A stretch of 58,826 nucleotides of DNA from Brevibacillus centrosporus. Its GTDB lineage: Bacteria > Bacillota > Bacilli > Brevibacillales > Brevibacillaceae. Below, one piece after another: positions 50,062 to 58,155 of the stretch (within the stretch, counting starts at the first letter, position 1; every line of letters begins with the position of its first letter). Below the pieces are notes generated by a model that was not told where the DNA came from, did no database searches, and saw only the letters and a program-made list of their open reading frames with translations. Both the position numbers and the translations under genes were made by a program. The stretch spans positions 1-58,826 of the forward strand of contig NZ_RHHP01000037.1 of the NCBI RefSeq assembly GCF_003710815.1, in the 5' to 3' direction.

Positions 50062-51060
50062 ATGAAAAAGCTGGCTGTACATTCTATCATTTTGTGTACG
50101 TTAATGGCAGTTGTGGCAGGGTGCGGAGGAAACGCGGCTCCAACCAACCAACCGAAGCAGGAAGCTGCACCACAGGCAGCAGCGCCGGACAGCGGTCAAA
50201 AGCCAAAAGTGACTGTCGTTCTGAAGACCTTGAGCAGTCAATACTGGAAGTACGTAGAGGCAGGCGCGAAAAAAGCATTCGAGGATCTCGGGGTGGACGG
50301 CAAGGTCATCGGTCCGGCAGCCGAATCACAAGTCATGGAGCAGATCAACATGATGGAGGATGCACTCAACCAAAAACCGCAAGCCTTGGTTGTGTCTCCG
50401 TCCCAGCCTGATACCGCGATCCCTGTGTTTGACAAATACAAGGCAGCGAATATTCCCGTTCTGCTCGTCGATACGGACGCGAACTGGGATGGAAAAGCGA
50501 CCTTCATCGGAACGGATAACTACACAGCAGGCAAGCTTGGCGGGGAGGAGCTGGCCAAGCAGCTGACGAAGGGCGACAAAGTGGCTTTGATTGCAGGTGC
50601 TCTGGGTAACAATGCGACAGATGATCGGATCAAAGGGGCGAAAGAGGCGCTGATCGCTGCTGGCATGAACGTGGTTGCAGAGCAGCCAGCTGACAGTGAC
50701 AAGGAAAAGGCGATGTCTGTCATGGAGAATATTCTCCAAACAAACCCGGATGTGAAAGGCTTGTTTTCCGCCAACGATGACATGGCGCTGGGAGCTCTCC
50801 GTGCGATCGAAGCAAAAGGTGCAGCTGTAAAAATCATCGGTACCGACGGAAACATCGATGCGCTCGAGCAGGTCATTGCAGGAAAGCTGTTCGGCTCGGT
50901 AGCCCAAAGCCCGTATGACATGGGATACAAAGGCGTTGAGAACGCCGTGAAGATGATCAAAGGCGAGCAAATCGAAAAACGCATCGACTCGGGTGCAGAA
51001 TTTATTGGGAAAGATAATGCGCAAAAGAAAATCGAGTTCCTGAACGGTCTTTCCAAATAG
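50062..51060 (+). CDS. Sugar ABC transporter substrate-binding lipoprotein, RbsB/inositol type
   Basis: 332 residues. Signal peptide with lipobox VAGC (Cys21), a Gln/Ala/Pro linker, then the type I periplasmic-binding fold: VTVVLKTLSSQYWKYVEAGA, ALVVSPSQPDTAIP, VALIAGALGNNATDDRIKGA and LFSANDDMALGALRAI. Resembles ribose- and inositol-binding proteins (RbsB, IbpA). ATG 50062 behind AGAGGGGGAAAGC. Last gene of the transporter set, with a strong terminator behind. The separate operator and repeated sequence in front may allow extra expression of this component. Confidence 0.9.
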   Translation: MKKLAVHSIILCTLMAVVAGCGGNAAPTNQPKQEAAPQAAAPDSGQKPKVTVVLKTLSSQYWKYVEAGAKKAFEDLGVDGKVIGPAAESQVMEQINMMEDALNQKPQALVVSPSQPDTAIPVFDKYKAANIPVLLVDTDANWDGKATFIGTDNYTAGKLGGEELAKQLTKGDKVALIAGALGNNATDDRIKGAKEALIAAGMNVVAEQPADSDKEKAMSVMENILQTNPDVKGLFSANDDMALGALRAIEAKGAAVKIIGTDGNIDALEQVIAGKLFGSVAQSPYDMGYKGVENAVKMIKGEQIEKRIDSGAEFIGKDNAQKKIEFLNGLSK

Positions 51061-51072
51061 AAAACAGAGGGA

Positions 51073-51109
51073 GGGTAAGAGTATCGATTAACTCTTACCC
51101 TGTTTTTTT
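51073..51109 (+). terminator. Rho-independent terminator after inositol-type binding-protein gene
   Basis: GGGTAAGAGT (51073-51082) pairs perfectly with ACTCTTACCC (51091-51100) over an 8-base loop, followed by TGTTTTTTT. Confidence 0.9.
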
Positions 51110-51172
51110 ACAGAGCAGCTAAAGCTGGCGATTGCCCGTCAATCAGGGGGCCATGGTGGAGCTTTTCGTGCC

Positions 51173-51200
51173 TTGCACGGTTAAGCGCTTAATGTATAAT
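51173..51200 (+). promoter_or_regulatory. Promoter and LacI-type operator 5 (regulator gene)
   Basis: TTGCAC (51173-51178) and TATAAT (51195-51200), 16-base spacer. A perfect 12-base palindrome, TTAAGCGCTTAA (51181-51192), fills the spacer, so bound repressor would block RNA polymerase. This is the best copy of the iol operator and marks the following regulator as autoregulated. Confidence 0.75.
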
Positions 51201-51237
51201 GAATTAAGTGAAATTTATGAAAATGGGATGTGTTTTT

Positions 51238-52257
51238 ATGAAACCGACGATATACGATGTGGCACGGGAAGCGCAGGTTTCCATAGCAACCGTCTCCAAA
51301 GTAATCAATGACTCAGGGCGGATCAGCGACAAAACCAAGCAGCGTGTCATTGCCATCATGGAGAAAATGAAATACCAGCCTAGCGTTGTCGCATCAGCTC
51401 TGACCGGTAAGCAGACGTTTACCATCGGTTTGTTCATTCCGGATTTGGCGAACCCATTTTTTGCGGAGATCGCCCGCTATGTCGAGGATCGGGCTCAGGA
51501 GAACGGCTTTAGTGTCGTGATGTGCAGTACCGATCACAATATCGAAAAGGAATCCAAGTACATTGAGCTGCTGCGTCAGAAGCGGGTGGACGGCTTTATT
51601 TTGGCATCTGGATTTATCAATGATGAAATTTTAAAGGAATTGATTGAAGAAAAGTTTCCGGTCGTCATGGTGGCGCAGGATTTTCCGACACGCACGATGG
51701 ACAGTGTATCGACGGATGACTTTTTTGGCGGATATATCGTAGGAAAGCACTTGCTTGAGCTGGGACATAAATCGATCGGGGTTCTGGCTGAAAACTGGAA
51801 AGCGGGTACCTTGGAGCTGCGATGGAGCAGTATCGAACGGCTACGGGGCATACGCCAGGCGATGGCGGAGGCACAGGTTCCCTTTCACGAAGAGCATCTC
51901 GTGATTTGCGATTCCTCCGTCGAGTCCGGTCGAGCGTCCAGCGCGAAGTTTTTTGAAGGCAAAAGCGGTCCCACCGCCATTTTTGCGACGAACGATGTCC
52001 TGGCCATCGGTGTGGTGCAGGCGGCCAGAGAGCACAAAAAGAAGCTGCCGGAAGATGTGTCCATCGTGGGGTTTGATAATACGCTGCTGTCCACCATTGT
52101 GGATCCGCGACTGACAACTGTGGCCCATCCGATGGCAGAGATGGCTCGCAATGCAATGGAGCTGCTGTTGAATCGGATGCAGGATAAAGATCGGATGAGC
52201 AGCCGCATCATTTTGCCACCGGAATTGATCAAACGCGACTCTACCCGGCCGCTATAG
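51238..52257 (+). CDS. LacI family repressor, probable regulator of the inositol locus
   Basis: 339 residues. LacI helix-turn-helix at the N-terminus (MKPTIYDVAREAQVSIATVS) with KYQPSVVASALTG hinge, then the effector-binding domain ending in GFDNTLLSTIVDPRLTTV. I start at ATG 51238 from the family start; in-frame ATGs at 51220 and 51226 add only a few residues. Its own promoter and four other places in the iol locus carry the same operator. Bacillus subtilis controls iol with a DeoR-type protein (IolR); none is present here, so this LacI-type repressor is the natural replacement. The inducer is unknown. Confidence 0.87.
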   Translation: MKPTIYDVAREAQVSIATVSKVINDSGRISDKTKQRVIAIMEKMKYQPSVVASALTGKQTFTIGLFIPDLANPFFAEIARYVEDRAQENGFSVVMCSTDHNIEKESKYIELLRQKRVDGFILASGFINDEILKELIEEKFPVVMVAQDFPTRTMDSVSTDDFFGGYIVGKHLLELGHKSIGVLAENWKAGTLELRWSSIERLRGIRQAMAEAQVPFHEEHLVICDSSVESGRASSAKFFEGKSGPTAIFATNDVLAIGVVQAAREHKKKLPEDVSIVGFDNTLLSTIVDPRLTTVAHPMAEMARNAMELLLNRMQDKDRMSSRIILPPELIKRDSTRPL

Positions 52258-52263
52258 CAAGAA

Positions 52264-53433
52264 ATGGAAAAGCACAAGCAGAGGCTGTTTCTGTGGGTGG
52301 CGTTTCTCTTCTGGTTCTCTTTGTTTTTGTATGTGCCCATACTGCCTGCTTATCTCGATACCATGCAGGCGTCCTATAGCTTTATGGGCATTGTTTTGGG
52401 CAGCTATGGCTTGATGCAGGTGATCGTACGTTTGCCGCTCGGGATTCTCTCTGATTATCTGCGGATTCGGCGGCCATTCCTGACGTTTGGAATGCTTGCT
52501 CTGCTCATCAGCAGTGCTGGATTTGCCCTCACCGAGCAGCTGGAATGGACGCTGCTTTTTCGTGCTCTCTCCGGGGTTACTGCGTCTACTTGGGTGATTT
52601 TCACGGTTATGTATGCGAGCTATTATCAAGGCAAAAGCGCGCAGGCGATGAGCAATCTGCAGCTGGTGACCGTAACGGCGCAGCTGTGCGGGATGAGTCT
52701 GAGCGCTCTGTTGGTGGATCAATGGGGGATCAAGAGTCCGTTTTGGTTCTCAGCTCTTCTCGGGGCGGCTGGGGTGCTTCTGACGCTTTTCATCCGTGAT
52801 GGGAAGGAACAGGGAGGTACGCAAACTTCCATGCGATTGGCGGATATTTCGATAGTGGTCAAAGAACCGCTGCTTCTGAAGGCATCCGTTCTATCGATTT
52901 TCGCCCATATGGTGCTGTTTGCCACGATGTTCGGATTTACCCCTGCCTACGCACAGAGCTTGGGAGGAACGGAGAGGGAGCTGACCTATCTCGTCTTGTC
53001 CTTTATGATCCCGCATGCGCTGGCTGCGTTCTTGTCGGTCAGAGTGCTGGCGGTGCGGCTGGGGGAGTGGAGGACGCTGCTGGTTGGCTTTATCGGGAGC
53101 GGACTTTTCACGTTTCTGATTCCTTTTCTTGAACGGATCGAGTGGCTTTGTCTGACACAAGCTTTGAATGGCTTTGCTTTGGGGCTGACCTTTCCTTTGC
53201 TGTCCGCAATGTCCATCCAAAACGTAGCGCACGGTCAGCGGGCAACGGCTATGGGCTTTTACCAAGCTGTTTACGCGGTGGGGATGTTTGTTGGGCCTCT
53301 TACTGCAGGAGTGATCAGCAATTCGCTCGGTCTCTCGAGTGGGTTCGTACTGGCGGCGGGCATTAGTGTACTGGGAGCGGCTCTTACGCTGGTCTTTCAA
53401 AAAACGAAGAAGAATCTGGCACAAAAAGCTTGA
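52264..53433 (+). CDS. MFS transporter
   Basis: 389-residue major facilitator with about twelve helices. Motif A-like loop GILSDYLRIRRPFL; RALSGVTASTWVIFTVMYA in helix 4; GPLTAGVISNSLG in the second half. It begins 6 bases after the LacI regulator stop, with only a weak ribosome-binding site, so it is almost certainly co-transcribed with the regulator. Its substrate could be an inositol or an unrelated compound; the family motifs do not settle it. Confidence 0.8.
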   Translation: MEKHKQRLFLWVAFLFWFSLFLYVPILPAYLDTMQASYSFMGIVLGSYGLMQVIVRLPLGILSDYLRIRRPFLTFGMLALLISSAGFALTEQLEWTLLFRALSGVTASTWVIFTVMYASYYQGKSAQAMSNLQLVTVTAQLCGMSLSALLVDQWGIKSPFWFSALLGAAGVLLTLFIRDGKEQGGTQTSMRLADISIVVKEPLLLKASVLSIFAHMVLFATMFGFTPAYAQSLGGTERELTYLVLSFMIPHALAAFLSVRVLAVRLGEWRTLLVGFIGSGLFTFLIPFLERIEWLCLTQALNGFALGLTFPLLSAMSIQNVAHGQRATAMGFYQAVYAVGMFVGPLTAGVISNSLGLSSGFVLAAGISVLGAALTLVFQKTKKNLAQKA

Positions 53434-53534
53434 GTATTGGCTGTGACGTCAAATACTGGGCTTTTTTGTATGGGCTGGTTCAAGAAAATATGTTGAATAA
53501 TTAAGAATAGTAAAATAACATTAGAGATAGATAA

Positions 53535-53606
53535 GGAAAGCGGTTACCCTACACACGTCACGACATTCGGCCTCAAATTTTATTTATATTTGGTTAACCG
53601 ATTACC
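53535..53606. promoter_or_regulatory. Two LacI/cre-type operator-like sites before the TIM-barrel gene
   Basis: GGAAAGCGGTTACC (53535-53548) and GGTTAACCGATTACC (53592-53606) lie in the 229-base gap 53434-53662. Both have mirrored GG...CC ends with a central CG, like LacI-family or CcpA sites, and differ from the TTAAGCGCTTAA iol operator. The -35/-10 elements are unclear. A weak hairpin (AGTATT...AATACT, about 53434-53462) may end the MFS transcript. Confidence 0.45.
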
Positions 53607-53662
53607 CTGTTCTTCTTATGATCATCTGGTCGACGAATCCATGAGAAAAGAGGTTCTGCCTA

Positions 53663-54493
53663 ATGATGAGACTTGGACTGAATGGACAAAGTACGCGCGC
53701 CCCACTGGAAATGGATTTGCAGGTCGCAGAAGAAGCGGGATTTCATTACTACGAGGTCCCGTTTGCCAAATTAAAAGAATACGAACAAGCCCATTCCTTG
53801 GGGGAGCTGAGGGCTTATTTTGACCGCAGTCCGTTAGAGCCTTATTCCCTCAATGCGCTGACGATGTTTTCCTTTCTCTCGGAAAAAGAAGAGGAGCAGA
53901 TGCTGGAGACGCTCCACGAAATGGGAAGAATGGCGCGAGCCCTCCGAATTCCATATCTGGTCATTTGCCCAAGTACAAATGTTCCCGGAGTCAGCCGGCA
54001 GCAGATTCACGAGGAGACAGTTCGGGTGCTGTGCAGGATGTCGGAGGTAGCGGCGAAGTACCAGCTAGGTCTGGCCCTGGAGTTTCTCGGCTTTCAAAAT
54101 TGTACGGTAAACGAGCTGGCTCAAGCCTATGAAATCGTGAAGGAGGTAGACAGAGAGAACGTCGGTCTTTCTGTGGATACCTTTCATTTTTATGAATGCT
54201 CGCGGCTGGAGGATTTGAGAGGAGTCGATAAAGAAAAAATCTTTCTCTTCCATATCAATGATGCTGACGATGTGCCGAAGGATCAGCTTACGGATGCAGA
54301 CCGCGTATTGCCTGGGCTCGGAGTCATCGGGCTTGCAGCGTTTATTGAGACGCTCTTGGCAACGGGGTATGACAAAATAGCCAGTGTGGAGTTGTTTCGC
54401 GAAGAGTATTATGCGTGGGAGCCGTTGGAGCTGGCGATCAAAGCGAGGGCGGCGACGGAAGCCGTGCTAAGACAAATGCATTCACCAAAATAG
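53663..54493 (+). CDS. Sugar phosphate isomerase/epimerase family TIM-barrel protein
   Basis: 276 residues of the xylose-isomerase-like TIM-barrel family (AP endonuclease 2 fold), which includes IolE, IolI and 2-keto-myo-inositol isomerases. Seen: LALEFLGFQNCTVNELAQAY with the metal-binding Glu, VGLSVDTFHFYECSRLEDL with Asp and His, IFLFHINDADDVP and SVELFREEYYAWEP with the last Glu. The start ATG 53663 is directly preceded by TGCCTA without a strong box; ATG 53666 is an alternative. It is paired with a Gfo/Idh/MocA dehydrogenase 10 bases downstream, a common polyol/inositol catabolic pair. An IolI-like role is possible. Confidence 0.82.
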   Translation: MMRLGLNGQSTRAPLEMDLQVAEEAGFHYYEVPFAKLKEYEQAHSLGELRAYFDRSPLEPYSLNALTMFSFLSEKEEEQMLETLHEMGRMARALRIPYLVICPSTNVPGVSRQQIHEETVRVLCRMSEVAAKYQLGLALEFLGFQNCTVNELAQAYEIVKEVDRENVGLSVDTFHFYECSRLEDLRGVDKEKIFLFHINDADDVPKDQLTDADRVLPGLGVIGLAAFIETLLATGYDKIASVELFREEYYAWEPLELAIKARAATEAVLRQMHSPK

Positions 54494-54503
54494 GGGGCGG
54501 CAG

Positions 54504-55652
54504 ATGATGAGACAGGCAGGGAAGAAAACCGTGCGTGTGGGCATGGTGGGCTACAGGTTCATGGGGAAGGTGCATAGCAATGCGTACCGGGGCGTGCCCT
54601 TTTTCTTTGATACGGAGGTTGTTCCGATCCTGCAAGGAATTGCGGGAAGGGATGAAGACGCAGTCAAGCGCGAGGCACAGATACTGGGCTTTGCTACGTA
54701 TGAAACCGATTGGCGAAGACTGATCGAGCGTGACGACATCGACGTGATCGACATCGTGACTCCTAATCACATGCATGCGGATATCGCGATCGCGGCCGCA
54801 GAGGCAGGCAAGCACGTCATTAGTGAGAAGCCGCTGGCGATGACGACAGAGCAGGGCAGGCAGATGCTTGATGCCGTACAAAAAGCAGGGGTCGTGCACA
54901 TGGTGTGCCATAACTACCGATTCGCTCCTGCTGTTCAATTTGCCAAAAAGCTGATCGAGGAAGGGAGAATCGGACAAATCCGTCACATTCGCGCGCAGTA
55001 CATACAGGATTGGTTGATGGATCCGAATACCCCCCTTACCTGGCGTCTGCAAAAGGACGTGACAGGCACAGGCACGCTGGGAGATATCGGCTCCCACATT
55101 ATTGACTTAGCGCGGTTCCTGGTCGGAGAATTCAGCGAAGTCGTAGGGATGTGGGATATGATTGTAAAGCAGCGGCCACTCGGGGAAAACAGCACGGAGA
55201 TGGGCGAGGTCACCGTTGATGATGCATGCTCCTTCCTTGCCCGTTTCCATAACGGAGCGATGGGCGTTTTCGAAGCTACCCGATTTGCCGGGGGAAACCG
55301 CGCTGGCAACCGTTTTGAAATAAACGGGGAGAAGGGCTCGATCCGCTGGGATTTGGAGAACATGAACAGCCTGCAGGTTTATTTTCAGGATGATGAGCCC
55401 GCCTTGCAAGGCTTCCGGACGATTCACTGCACAGGAGAGCACCATCCCTACACGAGCGCTTACTGGCCAACGGGTCACAGCATCGGCTATGAGCATACGT
55501 TTATCAACCTGATGGTCAACTTCATGCAAGGGATTTCGACAGGCGTCAGTCCTAGTCCGAGCTTCGAGGACGGCCTGCGCAATCAATACGTATTAGAGGC
55601 AGTGGAGCAGTCGATCCTGTCGAGGCAGTGGGCGTCAGTGCAGTCCATGTGA
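54504..55652 (+). CDS. Gfo/Idh/MocA family oxidoreductase
   Basis: 382-residue NAD(P)-dependent dehydrogenase, longer than the two other family members in this window and of a different subgroup. Rossmann motif GMVGYRFMGKVHSNAYR; catalytic Lys in SEKPLAMT; GTLGDIGSHIIDLARFLVGE with substrate-site Asp and His. ATG 54504 behind GGGGGCGG. It follows the TIM-barrel isomerase by 10 bases and ends at a terminator. Relatives act on sugars, inositols or glycosides; the substrate here is undetermined. Confidence 0.85.
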   Translation: MMRQAGKKTVRVGMVGYRFMGKVHSNAYRGVPFFFDTEVVPILQGIAGRDEDAVKREAQILGFATYETDWRRLIERDDIDVIDIVTPNHMHADIAIAAAEAGKHVISEKPLAMTTEQGRQMLDAVQKAGVVHMVCHNYRFAPAVQFAKKLIEEGRIGQIRHIRAQYIQDWLMDPNTPLTWRLQKDVTGTGTLGDIGSHIIDLARFLVGEFSEVVGMWDMIVKQRPLGENSTEMGEVTVDDACSFLARFHNGAMGVFEATRFAGGNRAGNRFEINGEKGSIRWDLENMNSLQVYFQDDEPALQGFRTIHCTGEHHPYTSAYWPTGHSIGYEHTFINLMVNFMQGISTGVSPSPSFEDGLRNQYVLEAVEQSILSRQWASVQSM

Positions 55653-55672
55653 TCAGGGAGGGACGATGGATG

Positions 55673-55727
55673 ACGGGCATGATGGCGTGCGCTTTCCGTA
55701 GCGTGGCGATCATGCCCGTTTCCTTTT
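55673..55727. terminator. Hairpin terminator between convergent genes
   Basis: ACGGGCATGAT (55673-55683) pairs perfectly with ATCATGCCCGT (55709-55719), followed by TTCCTTTT. It lies between the plus-strand dehydrogenase and the minus-strand SDR remnant and may serve the former. Confidence 0.7.
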
Positions 55728-55731
55728 CGAC

Positions 55732-56110
55732 TTAGCTCGTCAATCCGCCATCGACCGGAATAATCGCGCCATTCATGTAGCTGGCTTCATCAGAGGCCAG
55801 GAATCGGACGACATTGGCGATCTCATCCGGGGAAGCCGGGCGGCGGGCAGGTCCGTTCTGCTCGGGATTGATCATGTCCATCCCTTTGGTCATATTCGTC
55901 ACGACACCTCCAGGACAGATGGCATTGATTCGGATGCCTTTCGGGCCATACTCAACTGCTGCCGTACGCGTCAAGCCGACTACGCCATGCTTGCTCGCAG
56001 CATAGACGCCGAGATGAGGGCACCTCTCGATTCCGGCAGCCGAGGAGGTATTGACGATGAACCGGATTGCTGCTGCTCCATGACCTTGAGCACGTGCTTG
56101 AGTCCGAGAA
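55732..56110 (-). pseudogene. Short-chain dehydrogenase (SDR) remnant, N-terminal half lost and frameshifted
   Basis: The C-terminal part of an SDR is clear: NTSSAAGIERCPHLGVYAAS with the catalytic Ser and Tyr-x3-Lys (YAASK), INAICPGGVVTNM, and the ending NGAIIPVDGG. About 15 residues earlier the SDR helix LGLKHVLKVMEQQQSG lies in a different frame; a missing base near 56065 separates them. The N-terminal Rossmann half (TGxxxGIG) is absent: upstream of 56110 the sequence belongs to another gene fragment. No product can be functional. Confidence 0.75.
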
Positions 56111-56293
56111 GCCCTCGTATCCTTTGCTTGCGACGTCCAAACAGATGTTGCGGTAGACGCCAAAGCCGCCGAGATAGATCAAAAAGCTGCGAGGCTTGCC
56201 CTTTGTCGCCGGTGTACCATGAATCGGCTCTGGGATAGAGGGTGGTGTCGGCATTACATCCACCATCCAGACCTTGCTTGTTGTACCGATCTG
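56110..56293 (-). pseudogene. Fragment of an unidentified protein, possibly a monooxygenase C-terminus
   Basis: An open minus-strand stretch of about 60 codons reads IGTTSKVWMVDVMPTPPSIP, then GTPATKGKPRSFLIYLGGFG and YRNICLDVASKGYEGF, and looks like real protein. It begins abruptly near 56293, next to an opposing LuxR fragment, and ends abruptly near 56110 by joining the SDR remnant. I do not firmly recognise it. The ending recalls flavin-containing monooxygenases, which often neighbour SDR genes, but this is a weak impression. Confidence 0.35.
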
Positions 56294-56499
56294 CTAAGGT
56301 CCAGTTGCAGGTACTGAGCAAAAGGGAACTGGAGGTTATGCGCAGAATAGCTTGGGGTGAAAATACAATGGAGATGGCGGACTCGATGAGCATCAGTGAG
56401 TTTACAGTGAAGCAGTACATCAAATCGGCCATCAAGAAGCTGGGTGCGCAAAACCGCTCGCACGCGATCGGGGAAATGTATCGCAGAGGGTGGATCTAG
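56242..56499 (+). pseudogene. LuxR-type helix-turn-helix domain, fragment of a regulator
   Basis: From about 56300 the frame encodes a complete LuxR/NarL C-terminal DNA-binding domain: LSKRELEVMRRIAWGENTME followed by the recognition-helix region SISEFTVKQYIKSAIKKLGA and NRSHAIGEMYRRGWI. The N-terminal sensor or receiver domain is missing. The codons before 56300 are antisense to the neighbouring fragment on the other strand. A short protein from ATG 56242 is conceivable but has no ribosome-binding site. Probably the tail of a deleted regulator gene. Confidence 0.7.
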
Positions 56500-56939
56500 G
56501 CAAGCCAGCACAGGGAGGAGCCTTCCATGGAAATCAGAGTCGATCAAAGAAACGACTCAAAGGTAGCAGTCGTGGTGAGTGAGGAGATGGTGATCCAAAA
56601 TGTTCAAGATGCGCTGGACTTGATGGTGAGCGTCCAGTACAACGAGGGCTGCGATAAGATCATTTTAAAAAAGGAACAGATTGTGGACGACTTCTTCGAG
56701 CTCAAGACGAAGCTGGCTGGGGAAATCCTGCAAAAATATACGAACTACCAGGTAAAGCTGGCGATCGTAGGAGAGTTTGGCAGCTATAACAGCAAAAGCT
56801 TACACGACTTTATTATCTAGCCGTGAAGATTCCCTCTTCAGCGAAGCCAGGGGGAGATGAATGCTTTTTGTCGTGCATGAATGCGAACAAGTGTGCTATC
56901 ATGAAGGGGAATCTTTCCAAATCGGAGGTGACGCTTCTC

Positions 56940-58040
56940 GTGTTGCACCACAAAGCCTTTCGTTTTCGCATCTTTCCTACTTTGGAGCAAGCCGTACTCA
57001 TTCAAAAGATGTTGGGATGCTCTCGCTTTGTCTTCAACCATTTCTTAGCAAAGTGGCAAGAGACTTATGAAGAAACGGAAAAAGGCTTATCCTATAACAC
57101 CTGTGCCACTCAATTGCCTGCGTTAAAACAAACCTTTGGTTGGCTGAAAGAAGTGGATAGCATCGCGTTGCAGTCTTCCGTGAGACACGTAGCCGATGCC
57201 TTTGATCGTTTCTTTCGGAAGCTAAACAATCTACCACGCTTCAAAAGTCGGAAAAACCCTGTGCAGTCGTACACGACGAAATATACAAACGGCAACATTG
57301 CCATTGATGGTAACCAACTCAAGTTGCCGAAACTTGGATGGATCCGTTTTGCCAAATCCCGCGACATAGAAGGACGTATCCTTTCAGCTACCGTTAGACG
57401 CAACGGGACGGGCAAATTCTTTGTCTCCATCCTCTGTGAAGTGGACATCCAAAGCCTTCCGCAAATCAACAATGCGATCGGTATTGATCTCGGCATCAAA
57501 TCGTTTGCGGTGTGCTCCAACGGTGAAGTCATTGCCAATCCGAAGCCCCTACGAAAATATGAGAAGCAACTAGCTCGTTGGCAACGCATCTTGTCTCGCC
57601 GTAAACCAGGAGGCTCAAACTGGCATCGTGCTAAACAAAAGGTTGCGAAGATTCACGAAAAAATAGCCAACTGCATAGAGGACTTCCTGCACCAAACCAC
57701 GACGAAGTGGATTCGTGAAAACCAAACAATCTGCCTCGAAGATTTGCAAGTGGAGAATCTCTTGAAAAACCACAAACTTGCGAAGTCGATCTCGGAAGTT
57801 TCCTGGGCGAAGTGTCGCACATTTTTGGAATACAAAGCGAAGTGGAATGGAAGAACCATTAGCGTCGTTTCAAAAAACTATCCATCAAGTCAGTTGTGTT
57901 CGGCATGTGGACACCGTAATCCTGATGTCAAAAACCTGTCGTTACGGGAATGGAGTTGTCCTGTCTGTGGGTTACATCATGATCGGGACCACAACGCCAG
58001 TATCAACATCAAGCACGAAGGATTACGTTTGGTGGGGTAA
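56940..58040 (+). CDS. tnpB: TnpB, RNA-guided endonuclease of IS200/IS605 element
   Basis: RuvC-type nuclease of about 366 residues, evolutionary relative of Cas12. N-terminal HKAFRFRIFPTLEQ and SRFVFNHFLAKWQ are family openings. All active-site parts are present: GIDLGIKSFAV (Asp about 182), CLEDLQVENLL (Glu about 267) and HDRDHNASINI (Asp about 350). The zinc finger is CSACG...CPVCG. I start at GTG 56940, where homology begins and GGAGGTG lies upstream; the open frame extends 39 codons further without resemblance. Apparently intact, so the element may still cut the empty site with its guide RNA. Confidence 0.9.
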   Translation: MLHHKAFRFRIFPTLEQAVLIQKMLGCSRFVFNHFLAKWQETYEETEKGLSYNTCATQLPALKQTFGWLKEVDSIALQSSVRHVADAFDRFFRKLNNLPRFKSRKNPVQSYTTKYTNGNIAIDGNQLKLPKLGWIRFAKSRDIEGRILSATVRRNGTGKFFVSILCEVDIQSLPQINNAIGIDLGIKSFAVCSNGEVIANPKPLRKYEKQLARWQRILSRRKPGGSNWHRAKQKVAKIHEKIANCIEDFLHQTTTKWIRENQTICLEDLQVENLLKNHKLAKSISEVSWAKCRTFLEYKAKWNGRTISVVSKNYPSSQLCSACGHRNPDVKNLSLREWSCPVCGLHHDRDHNASINIKHEGLRLVG

Positions 58041-58049
58041 CCTACCTCA

Positions 58050-58155
58050 ACTGTCGGGATGGCAGGGATCGCTTGCTCAAGAAGAGGTGAATACGCCTCT
58101 GTTCGCAAGAATCCCCCACCTCAACGCTACAAACGTAGGTGGTGGGAGCATTCAA
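58050..58155 (+). ncRNA. Putative omega RNA (TnpB guide scaffold) at the element's right end
   Basis: TnpB elements make a guide RNA from the 3' end of the element, with the guide taken from the flanking DNA. Here the 115 bases after tnpB hold two hairpins, AGAGG/CCTCT (58083-58100) and CCCCCACCT.../AGGTGG.GGG (58113-58146), and end in TTCAA. The guide would begin at 58156 (TTACGAGAGCAAGAAAGG), so the programmed target is the re-joined DUF4180 site preceded by TTTAT. The 5' boundary is a guess. Confidence 0.55.

Larger units (their letters stand above)
56814..58155 (+). mobile_element. IS200/IS605-family (IS1341-type, tnpB-only) insertion element, 1342 bp
   Basis: Ends are set by reconstructing the interrupted DUF4180 gene: 5' flank ...GACTTTAT (to 56813) and 3' flank TTACGAG (from 58156), with no target duplication. 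This is the rule for this family, which inserts 3' of a short TTTAT- or TTAC-like site. The right end finishes in TTCAA, like the TCAA right cleavage site known from IS608. Subterminal hairpins are present: TGAAGA/TCTTCA (56824-56840) on the left, and CCACCT...AGGTGG (58116-58142) with flanking C/G pairs on the right. It encodes TnpB but no TnpA, so it would need TnpA from elsewhere to move. Confidence 0.85.

Noticed and set aside
53590..53823. Plus-strand open frame before and overlapping the TIM-barrel gene
   Set aside because: It overlaps an operator-like site and a well-supported gene in another frame and has no homology or ribosome-binding site.
56823..58040. TnpB starting at the first in-frame ATG near the element's left end
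   Set aside because: The first 39 codons overlap the left-end hairpin and show no TnpB resemblance; homology and a ribosome-binding site support GTG 56940.
58113..58146. Right-end hairpin of the element read as a Rho-independent terminator
   Set aside because: No T-run follows, and the structure sits at the element boundary where the subterminal palindrome of IS200/IS605 elements is expected.
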